A stretch of DNA of 64,000 nucleotides from Marinobacterium alkalitolerans. GTDB lineage: Bacteria; Pseudomonadota; Gammaproteobacteria; Pseudomonadales; Balneatricaceae. The translations under genes were made by a program, and so were the position numbers. Shown here one piece after another: positions 52,167-62,175 of the stretch; positions within the stretch are counted from its first letter, which is position 1; each line of letters begins with the position of its first letter. Below the pieces are notes generated by a model. It saw only the letters and a program-made list of their open reading frames with translations, did not search any database and had not been told where the DNA came from. The DNA lies in contig NZ_JACVEW010000014.1 in NCBI RefSeq assembly GCF_017776525.1, forward strand, positions 34,379-98,378, read 5' to 3'.

Positions 52167-53380
52167 ACCTCTGGCTATCATCCGGTCTGATTTTTACCTT
52201 TGCCGCCCTGGCTTTTGTCTTGCTCAAGTGGTGGAACATCAAGTGTATCGGGGTCACCCCGGTGCGCACGCTGACCTTTACGGCCATCCTGTTTACATCA
52301 GGGCTGGACGTGGGGCTGATCATGTTTCCCCTGACTGAGTTCGCAGGCTATGGCAATGTGGCGGAAAACCCTGAATACAGTTTCGCCAACCCGCTCGCAA
52401 TCGAGTTTGGCTACTGGGCCTTTCTGATCTGGGGCTTCTATTTCCTGACCTGTTTCTATTTCTGCATCATCGAGCCGCGAGTCGGCTTTTTCGAGATTCC
52501 GCTGGTGAAGTGGGTCAATAACATCGTGATCATCGGGACCTGTGCGTTTACCGCCTACCTGTTGTTGGTGAACCTGCCCTGGTACCTGCCGCAGATCGGT
52601 GATGGCGAGTCGGTCGTGCCGGCGTTTTACCTGATTGTGCTGGCGTCCATTGCGCTGGCGGTCTATTCCAGCAGCAAGATCAAGTACCTACGTGTACTCA
52701 GCGTAGGCTCAAGCTTGCTCTTCATGGCGCTGATTCTGGTGATGTGGGTACGTGCCTTCATGCTGGGTAACGGCAGCCCGTCCGATTTTCTGGGCACGGC
52801 AGGCCTGATCGGTGAATACTTCACCAACCTGCACCAGTTCATGCTGCCGCTGAATGACTACCATGCGTTTTACCTGTTCTGGTGGTTCTCATGGAGCATC
52901 ATGATCGGTCAGTTCACGGCCCGTTTTGTCAGCGGCATTCGCACCTGGCAGCTGCTGCTGGCCATGCTGGTCATCCCTTCCATCGCGATCGGCGTCTGGT
53001 TCACGATTCTGTACCACTACCATGCCGAGGGCATGAATATCGCCGGCTTTATCAATCTGGCCATGATCGTGGTCGGGGTGCTGATGGTGGTGAACTCTCT
53101 GGACTCCCTGATCCGTCTCTACACCGACAACCTGAATCTGACGGTGCAGCGCTTCGGCAAGGTTCCCTATCTGCTGGGTAACCTGCTGGGCATGTGTGGT
53201 CTGACGCTGCTGTTCCAGCTGGACTTCCTGCGCATTCAGTGGGTTGGGGCGCTGGTGATCGCGCTCTATTTCGGCTGCTTCGGCTATATCCTGCTGAAGC
53301 GACGGGCTGAAGTGGCGGCGATCAGTGGTTCGCCGAGAGAGAACAGCCTGGATTTCGGCAAGATCGAACTGGCAGGCTAG
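52163..53380 (+). CDS. BCCT-like choline/betaine transporter, short form
   Basis: A 405-residue integral membrane protein with about 11-12 helices. It resembles betaine/choline/carnitine transporters: a glycine-containing early helix (FTSGLDVGLIMFPLTEF), the aromatic block FYLFWWFSWSIMIGQFTARF with the (F/L)ARxxxGxR-like end SGIRTWQL (about 240-262), and paired Trp residues. Typical BCCT proteins have 500-670 residues, so this is markedly short. Its position directly after betIBA and before a strong terminator makes choline import the most likely role. Family assignment is from motifs, not from a search. Confidence 0.7.
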   Translation: MNLWLSSGLIFTFAALAFVLLKWWNIKCIGVTPVRTLTFTAILFTSGLDVGLIMFPLTEFAGYGNVAENPEYSFANPLAIEFGYWAFLIWGFYFLTCFYFCIIEPRVGFFEIPLVKWVNNIVIIGTCAFTAYLLLVNLPWYLPQIGDGESVVPAFYLIVLASIALAVYSSSKIKYLRVLSVGSSLLFMALILVMWVRAFMLGNGSPSDFLGTAGLIGEYFTNLHQFMLPLNDYHAFYLFWWFSWSIMIGQFTARFVSGIRTWQLLLAMLVIPSIAIGVWFTILYHYHAEGMNIAGFINLAMIVVGVLMVVNSLDSLIRLYTDNLNLTVQRFGKVPYLLGNLLGMCGLTLLFQLDFLRIQWVGALVIALYFGCFGYILLKRRAEVAAISGSPRENSLDFGKIELAG

Positions 53381-53391
53381 CTGTCAGACGT

Positions 53392-53421
53392 AAAAAAACC
53401 CGGCCTTGGCCGGGTTTTTTT
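53392..53421. terminator. Bidirectional rho-independent terminator (bet operon / uspA)
   Basis: A perfect 14-bp stem (seven A then CCCGGCC, pairing with GGCCGGG then seven T, loop TT) lies between convergent genes and has T runs on both strands. Confidence 0.96.
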
Positions 53422-53425
53422 GTGC

Positions 53426-54286
53426 CTAGCGCAACAGCAGCAGCGGGATGGGGCTGTTGTGCAGCATCCAGTTGGTCATGCTGCCCACCAGCATCTGCCG
53501 GATGCGGGAGTGGCCCCAGGCACCCATGACCATCAGGTCGATCTGCTCGGCCTTGATATAGTTGATCAGGGCCGGACGCACTTCTTCCTCTTCCAGTGTC
53601 ACGGTGGTGACGTCAAAGCCGTTGCCCTTGAGCATGGTTTCAGCGTTGGCAAGCTGTTCGCGCTGACGCTCCACGCGCTTGCCGGCCATGACCAGATGGC
53701 AGGGCACCTGCTTCAGCAGCGGGCTTTGGGCGACCATTTTCAGAGCCTTGTTGGCGGTGGTACTGCCGTCGTAGGCCAGCAGAAAACGCTCGGGCGCCTT
53801 GAAATCATCCAGTGCAACCAGAATCGGCTTCTGCAGGGTGCGAGTGACATTCTCCAGGTGGCTGCCGACAGCTGCGGCTGCATGTTCATGCGTTTCACCC
53901 TGACGCCCCATGACCAGCAGGCGAGTGTCGGGCTCGAACTCGCTCAGGGTATCAACCAGGTAGTCATGGCGCTGCAGGGTCGAGATCTGCTCGGCCGGCA
54001 CACCACTGCCTTCCACCTGCTTGCGCGCTTCGTCCAGCATGAAACGCCCCTGTTCCAGCATCAACTTGCTGCGCTTGTTGTCCAGCTCGGCCAGTTCGTC
54101 CAGCAGGTGCTCGCGGGTACCCAGACCAATGTTGCCGCTCATGTCGCCTTCCGACGGGTAGTCGGTTTTTTCCAGCACGTGGAGCAGTTCCAGGGGCGCG
54201 TCCAGTTGTTGCTGCGCCCAGGCTGAGGCGGTGCAGACGGCCAGGGCTGCGCGTGAACCGTCTATGCATGCAATGATCTTGCTCAT
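53426..54286 (-). CDS. Tandem universal stress protein (UspA family)
   Basis: A 286-residue cytoplasmic protein with two Usp domains (about 1-145 and 150-286). The second ends with the ATP-binding pattern GAWGHSRIRQMLVGSMTNWML (G-x2-G-x9-G-S/T), so nucleotide binding is likely; the first has the matching MGRQGETHEHAAAAVGSHLENV. It starts 9 bases after the SulP transporter stop with AAGGAG upstream, so the two are co-transcribed. SulP-Usp pairs are common in bacteria and the Usp may regulate the transporter. Confidence 0.92.
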   Translation of the reverse strand: MSKIIACIDGSRAALAVCTASAWAQQQLDAPLELLHVLEKTDYPSEGDMSGNIGLGTREHLLDELAELDNKRSKLMLEQGRFMLDEARKQVEGSGVPAEQISTLQRHDYLVDTLSEFEPDTRLLVMGRQGETHEHAAAAVGSHLENVTRTLQKPILVALDDFKAPERFLLAYDGSTTANKALKMVAQSPLLKQVPCHLVMAGKRVERQREQLANAETMLKGNGFDVTTVTLEEEEVRPALINYIKAEQIDLMVMGAWGHSRIRQMLVGSMTNWMLHNSPIPLLLLR

Positions 54287-54295
54287 TTTGGCTCC

Positions 54296-55786
54296 TTAGT
54301 GGCCGGCCATGAATTTTTCGACTTCTTCGGGCTTGTCGTGGATCGCCACCTTGTCGACGATGGTGCGGCTGGCTTCATTCAGTCCAATGACCTCGACATC
54401 CACACCTTCTCGACGGAACTTGATTACCACCTTGTCCAGCGCGGAAACGGCGCTGATATCCCAGAAGTGCGCTTCACTGAGGTCAATGACGACCTTATCA
54501 AGCACTTCCTTGAAGTCAAAGGAGGCGATGAACTTTTCGCAGGAGGTAAAGAATACCTGCCCTACTACGCGGTAGGTGCGAGTGTCCGTGTCTTCATCCT
54601 TGCGGCTGCTGATGGCCATGTACTGGCCCACCTTGTTGGCGAAGAACAGCGATGCCAGCAGGACGCCCACAAACACGCCGATGGCCAGGTTGTGTGTTGC
54701 CACCACAACTGCCACGGTGGAGATCATCACGATGTTGGTCGACAGCGGGTGCTTGCGCAGATCGCGAATGGATTCCCAGGAGAAGGTACCGATGGATACC
54801 ATGATCATGACGGCGACCAGTGCCGCCATCGGGATCTGGCTGATCCATTCATCCAGGAATACCACCAGAATGATCAGGAACAGGCCGGCCACAAAGGTGG
54901 ACAGGCGTCCGCGGCCACCGGATTTCACGTTGATGATCGACTGACCGATCATGGCACAACCGGCCATGCCGCCCATCAGGCCCGCGCCGATGTTGGCAAT
55001 GCCCTGGCCCTTGCACTCACGGTTACGGTCACTGCTGGTATCGGTCAGCTCGTCGACGATATTCGCAGTCATCATCGATTCCAGCAGGCCCACCACAGCA
55101 AGCCCCAGTGAGTAGGGCAGGATGATCATCAGGGTATCCAGATTGAGCGGTACTTCCGGCCAGAGGAAGATCGGCAGGGTATCCGGCAGCTCGCCCATGT
55201 CGCCCACGGTGCGGATATCCAGGCCCAGCACCATGGCAACGGCTGTCAGCGCAATGATGCAGACCAGCGGCGAGGGCAGGCTCTTGCCGATGACCGGCAG
55301 GTAGGGGAACAGGTAGATAATCCCCAGTCCGGCCGCAGTCATGGCATACACATGCCAGGTCACGTTGGTCAGTTCCGGCAGCTGGGCCATGAAGATCAGG
55401 ATCGCCAGTGCGTTCACGAACCCGGTTACGACCGAGCGGGAGACGAAGCGCATCAGATCGCCCAGCTTGAGGAAACCGGCCAGTATCTGGAAGACACCGG
55501 TCAGCAGGGTCGCGGCCAGCAGGTATTCCAGGCCGTGCTCCTTGACCAGTGTGACCATCAGCAGGGCCATGGCGCCCGTGGCCGCAGAAATCATGCCGGG
55601 GCGGCCGCCGAAGAAGGCGATGATGACGGCGATACAGAAGGAGGCGTAGAGGCCTACCTTGGGATCAACGCCTGCGATGATGGAAAAGGCGATCGCTTCC
55701 GGGATCAGGGCAAGGGCGACCACCGTGCCGGACAACAGATCGTTGCGGACGTTGGAGAACCACTCCTGTTTAATTCTTTGCAGCAT
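54296..55786 (-). CDS. SulP-family anion transporter with STAS domain, BicA-like
   Basis: A 496-residue transporter. The membrane core (about 15-385) opens with [28 protein letters not shown] in register, the first SulP signature, and contains [19 protein letters not shown]. The cytoplasmic STAS domain (about 395-490) includes [17 protein letters not shown] and [20 protein letters not shown]. This opening is seen in BicA-type Na+/bicarbonate transporters as well as sulfate ones, so the substrate stays open. The ATG at 55786 fits the family start; an upstream frame (TTG 55840) adds 18 residues. It is co-transcribed with the Usp gene and divergent from an SLC13-type permease. Confidence 0.9.
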   Translation of the reverse strand: MLQRIKQEWFSNVRNDLLSGTVVALALIPEAIAFSIIAGVDPKVGLYASFCIAVIIAFFGGRPGMISAATGAMALLMVTLVKEHGLEYLLAATLLTGVFQILAGFLKLGDLMRFVSRSVVTGFVNALAILIFMAQLPELTNVTWHVYAMTAAGLGIIYLFPYLPVIGKSLPSPLVCIIALTAVAMVLGLDIRTVGDMGELPDTLPIFLWPEVPLNLDTLMIILPYSLGLAVVGLLESMMTANIVDELTDTSSDRNRECKGQGIANIGAGLMGGMAGCAMIGQSIINVKSGGRGRLSTFVAGLFLIILVVFLDEWISQIPMAALVAVMIMVSIGTFSWESIRDLRKHPLSTNIVMISTVAVVVATHNLAIGVFVGVLLASLFFANKVGQYMAISSRKDEDTDTRTYRVVGQVFFTSCEKFIASFDFKEVLDKVVIDLSEAHFWDISAVSALDKVVIKFRREGVDVEVIGLNEASRTIVDKVAIHDKPEEVEKFMAGH

Positions 55787-56082
55787 CTGCACTCTCTTGC
55801 TTGTGTTCAAGGGCTGGGGCATCGCCGACTGGGGCGTCAAATGCCATGATCGAGTCTGCCGGAATCATGTGACAGCCGGGCGATGGGCGGCCTGTGCAAT
55901 TTGAGCAAGGCAGCCGATCAGTCGTGATAAAGGCGCAAAATTATACAGAAGTGCCGCGTTGGTTGCAGCCGGGCATTCGCCGGGTATAACCCCTGTCTAT
56001 TTGATATTTCATATGAGTATAAATTTGTTAATATTTATTCTTTTATGGAATCAAAAGAACCCTGTATCTTAGGGGCTTTTCA

Positions 56083-57876
56083 ATGGACACGGGTATCGCT
56101 GTGGAGTGGCAAGGCTGGTTCGCACTGAGTTTAATGATGGCTGCCCTGGCAGCACTGATTCTGACACGTACGGGGCCGCATATCGTGATGATGGCGGTGC
56201 TGGCGCTGCTCAGTATCAGTGGTGTCCTGACGCCCGGTGAGGCCCTGGCCGGTTTTGCCAACTCCGGTTTGATCACCGTGGCCTGCATGTTTGTGGTGGC
56301 CGCCGGGATTCACTCCTCCGGCGGTGTCGACCTGCTGGTGCACAAGGTGCTGGGGCGACCTCAGGGCGTGAGAGGTGCCATGGGGCGTATTTTTGCGCCG
56401 GTTGTGCTGCTCAGTGGCTTTCTCAACAACACGCCCGTGGTCGCGACCATGATTCCGGCCATCCATGCCTGGTCGCGCAAGATCAACATTCCCGCATCAA
56501 AACTGATGATCCCCCTCAGCTACAGCGCCATTCTGGGCGGTACGCTGACGCTGATCGGCACCAGCACCAATCTCGTGGTCAACGGCCAGTATCAGGAGTT
56601 GACCGGGGAAGCCGGTTTTTCACTGTTCTCCATCACGGCAGTTGCACTGCCGGTGGTTGTGGTGGGCGTTCTGTTTATCTGGGTGCTGTTTCCGCGTCTG
56701 CTGCCGGATCGCAGCGATAAGCGGGCCTTTGGCAACCTGCGCGAGTTTACACTGGAAGTGGCCGTAGCCTCCGATGGGCCGCTGGTCGGCCAGACGGTGG
56801 AACAGGCAGGCTTACGCAGCCTGGATCGTGTGTATCTGGTTGAGATTGACCGCCGTGGCAACATCGTGACGGCAGTCTCTTCCGAAGAAAAGCTGCAGGG
56901 GGGCGACCGGCTGGTGTTCGCCGGTGATACCGAAGCCATCTCCGACCTGCTGCGCATCAATGGCATCGTGCCGTCACCCGAGAATGGGCACTCCGATACC
57001 CTTAATCAGGATCGTGCCGAGCGCTGTCTGGTTGAGGCGGTGGTATCCCCGCACTGTGATGCGGTGGGGCATGCGATTCGTGATGCGCGCTTTCGTGACC
57101 GTTACGGTGCTGTTGTGCTTGCCGTGGCACGCAGCGGCGAACGGATACAGGGCAACCTTGGCAACATCCGGCTGGAAGCAGGGGACACGCTGCTGCTGGA
57201 AGCCCGCCCCGCGTTTGTGAGCCGTCAGCGCTACAACAAGGACTTCCTGCTGATTAACGATCTGGACAAGACGCAGCCACGTCATGAACGCGCCTGGCTG
57301 GCCTGGGGGATTCTGGCGGCCGTGGTGCTGGCTGCCGGAACGGGGCTGACAAGCATGCTCAATGCCGCTTTGGTAGGGGCGGGGCTGATGGTGATGACGG
57401 GTTGCTGCAACGTGGCGCAGGCGGAAAAAAGTCTGGATCTGACGGTGATCCTGACCATTGCCGCGTCGTTTGCACTGGGGGCGGCGCTGCAGAAAACCGG
57501 CGTGGCGACCTGGATCGCCAATGGCATAGTGGAGCTCAGCGGCGGTACCCCCTGGCTGCTGCTGATTCTGACCTATCTGGCGGTTTCTGTGCTGACGGAA
57601 ATCATCACCAACAACGCGGCAGCCGTCCTTATGCTGCCCATTGTGCTGGAGATTACCGAGCGGGCCCAGTTGAGCAATGAACCCTTTGTGTTTGCCATCA
57701 TGATTGCGGCTTCGGCCAGCTTTGCGACCCCGCTGGGCTACCAGACGAACCTGATGGTGTACGGTCCGGGCGGGTATCGCTTTACGGACTTCCTGAAGGT
57801 AGGGGTGCCGATGAACCTGCTGGTCGCGGTGGTGACACTGGCCACCCTGCTGTTGGGCTGGCCACTGATGCAGTAG
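56083..57876 (+). CDS. SLC13-family permease with central RCK_C (TrkA-C) domains
   Basis: A 597-residue inner-membrane transporter. The N-terminal half (about 10-205) and C-terminal half (about 400-597) are helical repeats of the ArsB/NhaD/SLC13 superfamily; FLNNTPVVATMIPAI and LTEIITNNAAAVLMLPI are the paired helix-hairpin motifs. Between them lie two RCK_C-type domains (about 220-300 and 310-390), suggesting ligand-controlled transport. Substrates of relatives include sulfate, citrate and other anions. AGGGG lies eight bases before the ATG. The upstream 296-bp region has an AT-rich stretch (55995-56050) likely to contain the promoter. Confidence 0.9.
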   Translation: MDTGIAVEWQGWFALSLMMAALAALILTRTGPHIVMMAVLALLSISGVLTPGEALAGFANSGLITVACMFVVAAGIHSSGGVDLLVHKVLGRPQGVRGAMGRIFAPVVLLSGFLNNTPVVATMIPAIHAWSRKINIPASKLMIPLSYSAILGGTLTLIGTSTNLVVNGQYQELTGEAGFSLFSITAVALPVVVVGVLFIWVLFPRLLPDRSDKRAFGNLREFTLEVAVASDGPLVGQTVEQAGLRSLDRVYLVEIDRRGNIVTAVSSEEKLQGGDRLVFAGDTEAISDLLRINGIVPSPENGHSDTLNQDRAERCLVEAVVSPHCDAVGHAIRDARFRDRYGAVVLAVARSGERIQGNLGNIRLEAGDTLLLEARPAFVSRQRYNKDFLLINDLDKTQPRHERAWLAWGILAAVVLAAGTGLTSMLNAALVGAGLMVMTGCCNVAQAEKSLDLTVILTIAASFALGAALQKTGVATWIANGIVELSGGTPWLLLILTYLAVSVLTEIITNNAAAVLMLPIVLEITERAQLSNEPFVFAIMIAASASFATPLGYQTNLMVYGPGGYRFTDFLKVGVPMNLLVAVVTLATLLLGWPLMQ

Positions 57877-57896
57877 CCGGGGCGGGTGCCCCGGCT
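57875..57896. terminator. Hairpin between the SLC13 permease and nhaB
   Basis: The stem AGCCGGGGC/GCCCCGGCT (9 bp, loop GGGT) begins in the permease stop codon, between convergent genes. Neither strand has a T run, so it is only a weak terminator candidate. Confidence 0.4.
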
Positions 57897-57910
57897 GGTG
57901 TGAAGAGGTC

Positions 57911-59416
57911 TCAGGTGAACAGAATGACCGATGCGAGGCCCACACCGCCCAGCACCAGCGTATAGGGCAGCGCCATGATGACCATGCGGCCGTACGACAG
58001 ACGTACCAGAGGCGCGATGGCGGAGGTCAGCAGGAACAGGAACGCGGCCTGTCCATTGGGCGTCGCGACACTGGGCAGGTTGGTGCCGGTGTTGATGGCG
58101 ACCGCCAGCTGGTCGAAGTGCGCCCGGCTGATCTCGCCGGCTTCCAGTGCCTGCTTCACTTCACTGATATAGACCGTCGCCACGAACACGTTGTCGGAGA
58201 TCATCGATAGCACACCGTTGGCCACGAAGAACATGCCCGGCTGTTGCTCGACCGGCAGGGACAGTACCCAGTTGATAATCGGGCTGAACAGGTGCTGCTC
58301 GTGAATCACCGCCACGATGGCAAAAAAGACCACCAGCAGCGCCGTAAAGGGCAGCGCCTCTTCAAAGGCCTTGCCGATCTGGTGCTCGTCCGTCACGCCA
58401 TTGAACGAAGTGATCAGAATGATGACCAGCAGACCGATCAGGCCCACTTCGGCAAGGTGCAGGGCCAGGCCCACAACCAATACCAGTGCCGCGATCATCT
58501 GTACGATCAACGCTGCCTTCTGGGTTTGCGTACGCTTGGCACGCTCCGCTTCGGCAAACTCCTTCAATACCTGTAGCACCGGCCGTGGCAGGCGGGCGCC
58601 GTAACCAAACAGCTGCAGCTTCTCCAGCAGCACGCAGGTAAACAGGCCTGCGGCCAGTACCGGCATGGAGACCGGGGCCATCAGCACGAAAAACTCGGCA
58701 AAATTCCAGCCGGCGGTTTTCGCAATCAACAGGTTCTGTGGTTCGCCGACCAGCGTACAGACGCCGCCCAGCGCGGTACCCACCGCACTGTGCATCAACA
58801 GGCTGCGCAGAAAGGCGCGAAACCCTTCCAGATCTTCCCGGTGCAGGTCGACCACCTCGTGATCGGACACGTGGTTGTGATCCTTGTGTTGATGTCCCTT
58901 GCCGGAGGCCACCTTGTGGTAGACCGAGTAGAAGCCCACCGCGACACTGATGATCACCGCCGTGACCGTCAGGGCATCCAGAAAGGCCGACAGCAGCGCG
59001 GCCGTCATGCTGAACAGCAGGGCCAGCAGGTACTTGGAACGGACATGCAGCAAAATGTTGGTGAAGGTCACCAGCAGAAGGCTTTTCATGAAGTAGATCC
59101 CGGCGACCATGAACATCAACAGCAGGATCACCGGCAGGTTAACTTCCACTTCATGGTAGAGCGCTTCGGGGGAGGTCATGCCCAGCAGTAGCGCCTCGGT
59201 TGCCAGCAGGCCGCCGGGCAGCAGGGGGTAGCACTTGAGGGCCATGGCCAGTGTGAAGATGAACTCGCCAATCAGTAACCATCCGGTTGCCTGTGGTCCC
59301 AGTATCCAGAGGGCAATGGGGTTGGCGATGAGAAAAAGTACAATGGTCTGTTTGTACCACCCGGGGGCATTGCCCAAGAAGTTGTGCGCGAAAGCACCAA
59401 GTTGTGTTGTTGGCAT
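57911..59416 (-). CDS. nhaB: Na+/H+ antiporter NhaB
   Basis: A 501-residue antiporter with about 12 helices that exports Na+ in exchange for protons and protects against high salt and alkaline pH. NhaB-typical sequence includes [18 protein letters not shown] at the N-terminus, [23 protein letters not shown] (about 143-165) and [20 protein letters not shown] (about 220), with a His-rich loop ([13 protein letters not shown]) between. The ribosome site is weak (GAGAAAATAATA). A long structured leader (hairpin 59441-59482) precedes it, which may contribute to control. Confidence 0.95.
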   Translation of the reverse strand: MPTTQLGAFAHNFLGNAPGWYKQTIVLFLIANPIALWILGPQATGWLLIGEFIFTLAMALKCYPLLPGGLLATEALLLGMTSPEALYHEVEVNLPVILLLMFMVAGIYFMKSLLLVTFTNILLHVRSKYLLALLFSMTAALLSAFLDALTVTAVIISVAVGFYSVYHKVASGKGHQHKDHNHVSDHEVVDLHREDLEGFRAFLRSLLMHSAVGTALGGVCTLVGEPQNLLIAKTAGWNFAEFFVLMAPVSMPVLAAGLFTCVLLEKLQLFGYGARLPRPVLQVLKEFAEAERAKRTQTQKAALIVQMIAALVLVVGLALHLAEVGLIGLLVIILITSFNGVTDEHQIGKAFEEALPFTALLVVFFAIVAVIHEQHLFSPIINWVLSLPVEQQPGMFFVANGVLSMISDNVFVATVYISEVKQALEAGEISRAHFDQLAVAINTGTNLPSVATPNGQAAFLFLLTSAIAPLVRLSYGRMVIMALPYTLVLGGVGLASVILFT

Positions 59417-59753
59417 TATTATTTTCTCGGTTTGACTGCCGCAGCAGCCGGGTTAAACGAAACCGGTTACCGAGGCTGCTGCGACCACGCAGGGAGCAGC
59501 CAGCGGAATATGCGTGCGGTTACAGGCAGGAGGGAGGCGCTGAGCAGTTGGCTTTCCAAAACCGAACGGTCAGGTTAAGCGGTGAAACAGGCTCGATCGG
59601 AAGTGACTGGCGCCGATCTACCTGCAGCCCGTAACGGATCGCGAGGCACTTTACCACAGTCGACTAGGGGTATTCCATTATTTAATGCTGCACCTGCGTA
59701 GCAGGCAGACAGATCCTTGGTCGGGGGCCTTAGGTCGCAGTCCGGCAGTACCC
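59417..59753 (-). promoter_or_regulatory. nhaB upstream region with structured leader
   Basis: This 337-base stretch holds no credible gene. Close to nhaB, a perfect 9-bp stem GCAGCAGCC/GGCTGCTGC (59441-59449 with 59474-59482) encloses a smaller GGTT/AACC hairpin (59451-59454 with 59461-59464). It ends about 25 bases before the nhaB start. The far part (59660-59753) is unstructured, with an AT-rich patch (59678-59688) that may hold the promoter. No known riboswitch is recognised; regulation through this leader is a guess. Confidence 0.45.
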
Positions 59754-62000
59754 TCAGATATCGTAGGTTTGATTGGGCTCGTTGTGGTTCTCCAGTGCCA
59801 GCCGGGCCAGTTCGTCGGCGGGAACCGGTTTGCTGAACAGGTAGCCCTGGTACTGATGGCAGCCGAACTCGGCCAGCAGGGCGAGCTGGTCCGGATACTC
59901 TACGCCTTCTGCCGTGACCTTCAGGTTCAGGGTTTCCGCCATGGAGATGATGGTGCGGCAGATGATGGCATCATCCTGATCGACCGAGATCTCGCGTACA
60001 AAGGACTGGTCGATCTTCAGCTTGTCCAGCGGGAAGCGCTTGAGGTAGCTCAGGCTGGAGTAGCCGGTACCAAAGTCATCAATGCTCAGGTGTACCCCCA
60101 TCTGGTCCAGGTGTTCCAGCAGCTGAATCGTCTGATCCACCTGTTTCATCAGAATGCTTTCGGTCAGTTCCAGCTCAAGCTGATCCGACTCCAGGTCATA
60201 GCGGGACAGGCAGTCGGCCAGGTGGTGACAGAACTCGGGGGTTTCCAGTTGCAGTGCCGACAGATTGACTGACACGCGCAGGTGCAGCCCCTTGGCTTTC
60301 CAGCTGTGCATCTGGGCGCACGCCTGTTCCAGTACCCAGTCGCCAATTTCGCCAATCAGGCCGCACTCTTCAGCCAGCGGAATGAAACAACCCGGAGAAA
60401 CCATGCCGTGGCCGGGCCGGTTCCAGCGAATCAGGGCTTCAGCCCCATCAATCAGGCCGGTCGTAATATCCACCTGGGGCTGATAATACAGCTCAAACTC
60501 CTGATGCTTGAGGGCGTGGAACAGAGCGTTCTCCAGTTCAACGCGCTCCAGCTGCTCGCGATCCAGCTGGTGGTTGTAAAACTGATAACGGTTGCGGCCG
60601 TTGCGCTTGGCGCGATACATGGCGGTATCGGCGTGCTGGATCAGGGTCTGGGGCGTCAGTCCGTCGTCGGGGAAGAGTGCGATGCCGGTGCTGCAGGAGA
60701 TGCGCAGTTCATGCAGCCCGATATTCACGGTGGGCTGCAGTGCGGCCTGCAGCGAGGCAACCACATCCTCCACCTCACGATGAGAGCGAACCCGGGGAAG
60801 CATGATGACAAACTCATCGCCACCGATGCGGGCCAGGGTTTTGTCATTGGCAACGGCCTGACGCAACCGCTCGGCCAGGCTCTTGAGCAGAATGTCGCCT
60901 TCATGGTGGCCCATGGAGTCATTGATGTGCTTGAAGCGGTCCAGGTCGATAAAGAGCACAGCCAGTTGCGTGTGCTCTGCCACTGCCTGACGAATCTGCT
61001 CCTCCAGTCGCTGCTCGAACAGCTTGCGGTTGGGCAGGCCGGTCAGCCCATCATGCTGAGCCAGGTGGCGAATACGTTCTTCTGCCAGGCGCCGCTCTTC
61101 GATTTCGCGATGCAGGTCCGCCACGACCTGCTCCAGTGCATGAGTGCGTTCTTCCACCCGCTTCTCAAGGGCGTCGTGGGCGGCCTGCAGTGCCTTTTCA
61201 CTGGCCTTGCGCTCCGAGATGTCCATCATGATCCAGATCGAGCCCTGGCTCAGGTCATCAGGGTTGATCGCCTTGCTGCGAATGTCGCACCAGATGGTAC
61301 GTCCATCCTTGCGCAGCAGCTGAATCTCGGCACGGAAGGACTGCCCCTGAGACAGAATCTTGCTGTAGTAGTTGCCAGCCTCATCCCAGCGGGTTTTATC
61401 CGGGTACCAGCAGCGGGTTGTCTTGCCGATCAGTTCTTCCTGTTCGTAACCCAGCATTTCGCAGAAACGTCGGTTGCAGCTGGTCACCTGACGGTCATGC
61501 AGGAATACGATGCCGACCATGGCGTGGTCGAGAATCAGCTGTTGGCGGTGTGTGAGTGCCTTGAGGCGGTCAGAGGCCTGACGCTGTTCGTCTATGTCTT
61601 CCACGATCCAGATTGAGCCGCGATCGGGGTGCCGGGTGTCAACCAGCTTGCCGGTAATGCGGCACCAGAAAAGGCTGCTGTCCTGCCGGCGCATGCGGCG
61701 CTCTGTCTGGAAACGCTCGCCCGCTACAAGGACAGGATAGGCCTCACGGCCCAGTTCAAGGTACTGTTTCTTGTCTGGATACAGTGAGAGGGTATTCGTG
61801 CCGACCAGGTCTTCAGGGCCATCATAGCCATGCATCTGGGCATAATGGCGGTTGCAACGCTGGATGAGTCGGTTCTGAACAAAGCAGATACCAACGCCGG
61901 CGTTGTCGAGTATTACCTGCTGCTCGTTCAGCAGGGTCATCAGTTGTGTTCTGTCCTGAGGCAAGTTTTGAGAGTTCAGGTCTTTCTTATCATTATTCAT
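59754..62000 (-). CDS. Soluble PAS-PAS-GGDEF-EAL protein
   Basis: A 748-residue cytoplasmic c-di-GMP protein without membrane helices. Two PAS domains (about 25-140 and 150-270) share the pattern VGICFVQNRLIQRCNRHYAQ / VGIVFLHDRQVTSCNRRFCE, so they look like an internal duplication. A coiled coil (about 272-318) leads to GGDEF (about 325-480; ARIGGDEF) and EAL (about 495-740; AEALIRWNRPG, ELTESILM, DDFGTGYSSL, KIDQSFV). The I-site RxxD is missing. It lies upstream of nhaB on the same strand with a 337-base gap, so it probably forms its own unit. Confidence 0.92.
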   Translation of the reverse strand: MNNDKKDLNSQNLPQDRTQLMTLLNEQQVILDNAGVGICFVQNRLIQRCNRHYAQMHGYDGPEDLVGTNTLSLYPDKKQYLELGREAYPVLVAGERFQTERRMRRQDSSLFWCRITGKLVDTRHPDRGSIWIVEDIDEQRQASDRLKALTHRQQLILDHAMVGIVFLHDRQVTSCNRRFCEMLGYEQEELIGKTTRCWYPDKTRWDEAGNYYSKILSQGQSFRAEIQLLRKDGRTIWCDIRSKAINPDDLSQGSIWIMMDISERKASEKALQAAHDALEKRVEERTHALEQVVADLHREIEERRLAEERIRHLAQHDGLTGLPNRKLFEQRLEEQIRQAVAEHTQLAVLFIDLDRFKHINDSMGHHEGDILLKSLAERLRQAVANDKTLARIGGDEFVIMLPRVRSHREVEDVVASLQAALQPTVNIGLHELRISCSTGIALFPDDGLTPQTLIQHADTAMYRAKRNGRNRYQFYNHQLDREQLERVELENALFHALKHQEFELYYQPQVDITTGLIDGAEALIRWNRPGHGMVSPGCFIPLAEECGLIGEIGDWVLEQACAQMHSWKAKGLHLRVSVNLSALQLETPEFCHHLADCLSRYDLESDQLELELTESILMKQVDQTIQLLEHLDQMGVHLSIDDFGTGYSSLSYLKRFPLDKLKIDQSFVREISVDQDDAIICRTIISMAETLNLKVTAEGVEYPDQLALLAEFGCHQYQGYLFSKPVPADELARLALENHNEPNQTYDI

Positions 62001-62175
62001 GTATTAAGTACTGCGGCCTGACAATCGAAGCTCGTCAAGCCTACCATGTTTGCAGGACATTCAGCATGCCTTCTGTCTGCGACATTGGGAGAGGCAGTTT
62101 AAAGGTGCAAGTAAAGTCGGCTCTGTGCGATGGTATTAGCCTGAGACTCCGACGAGGATGGGAGGAATGGAACAG

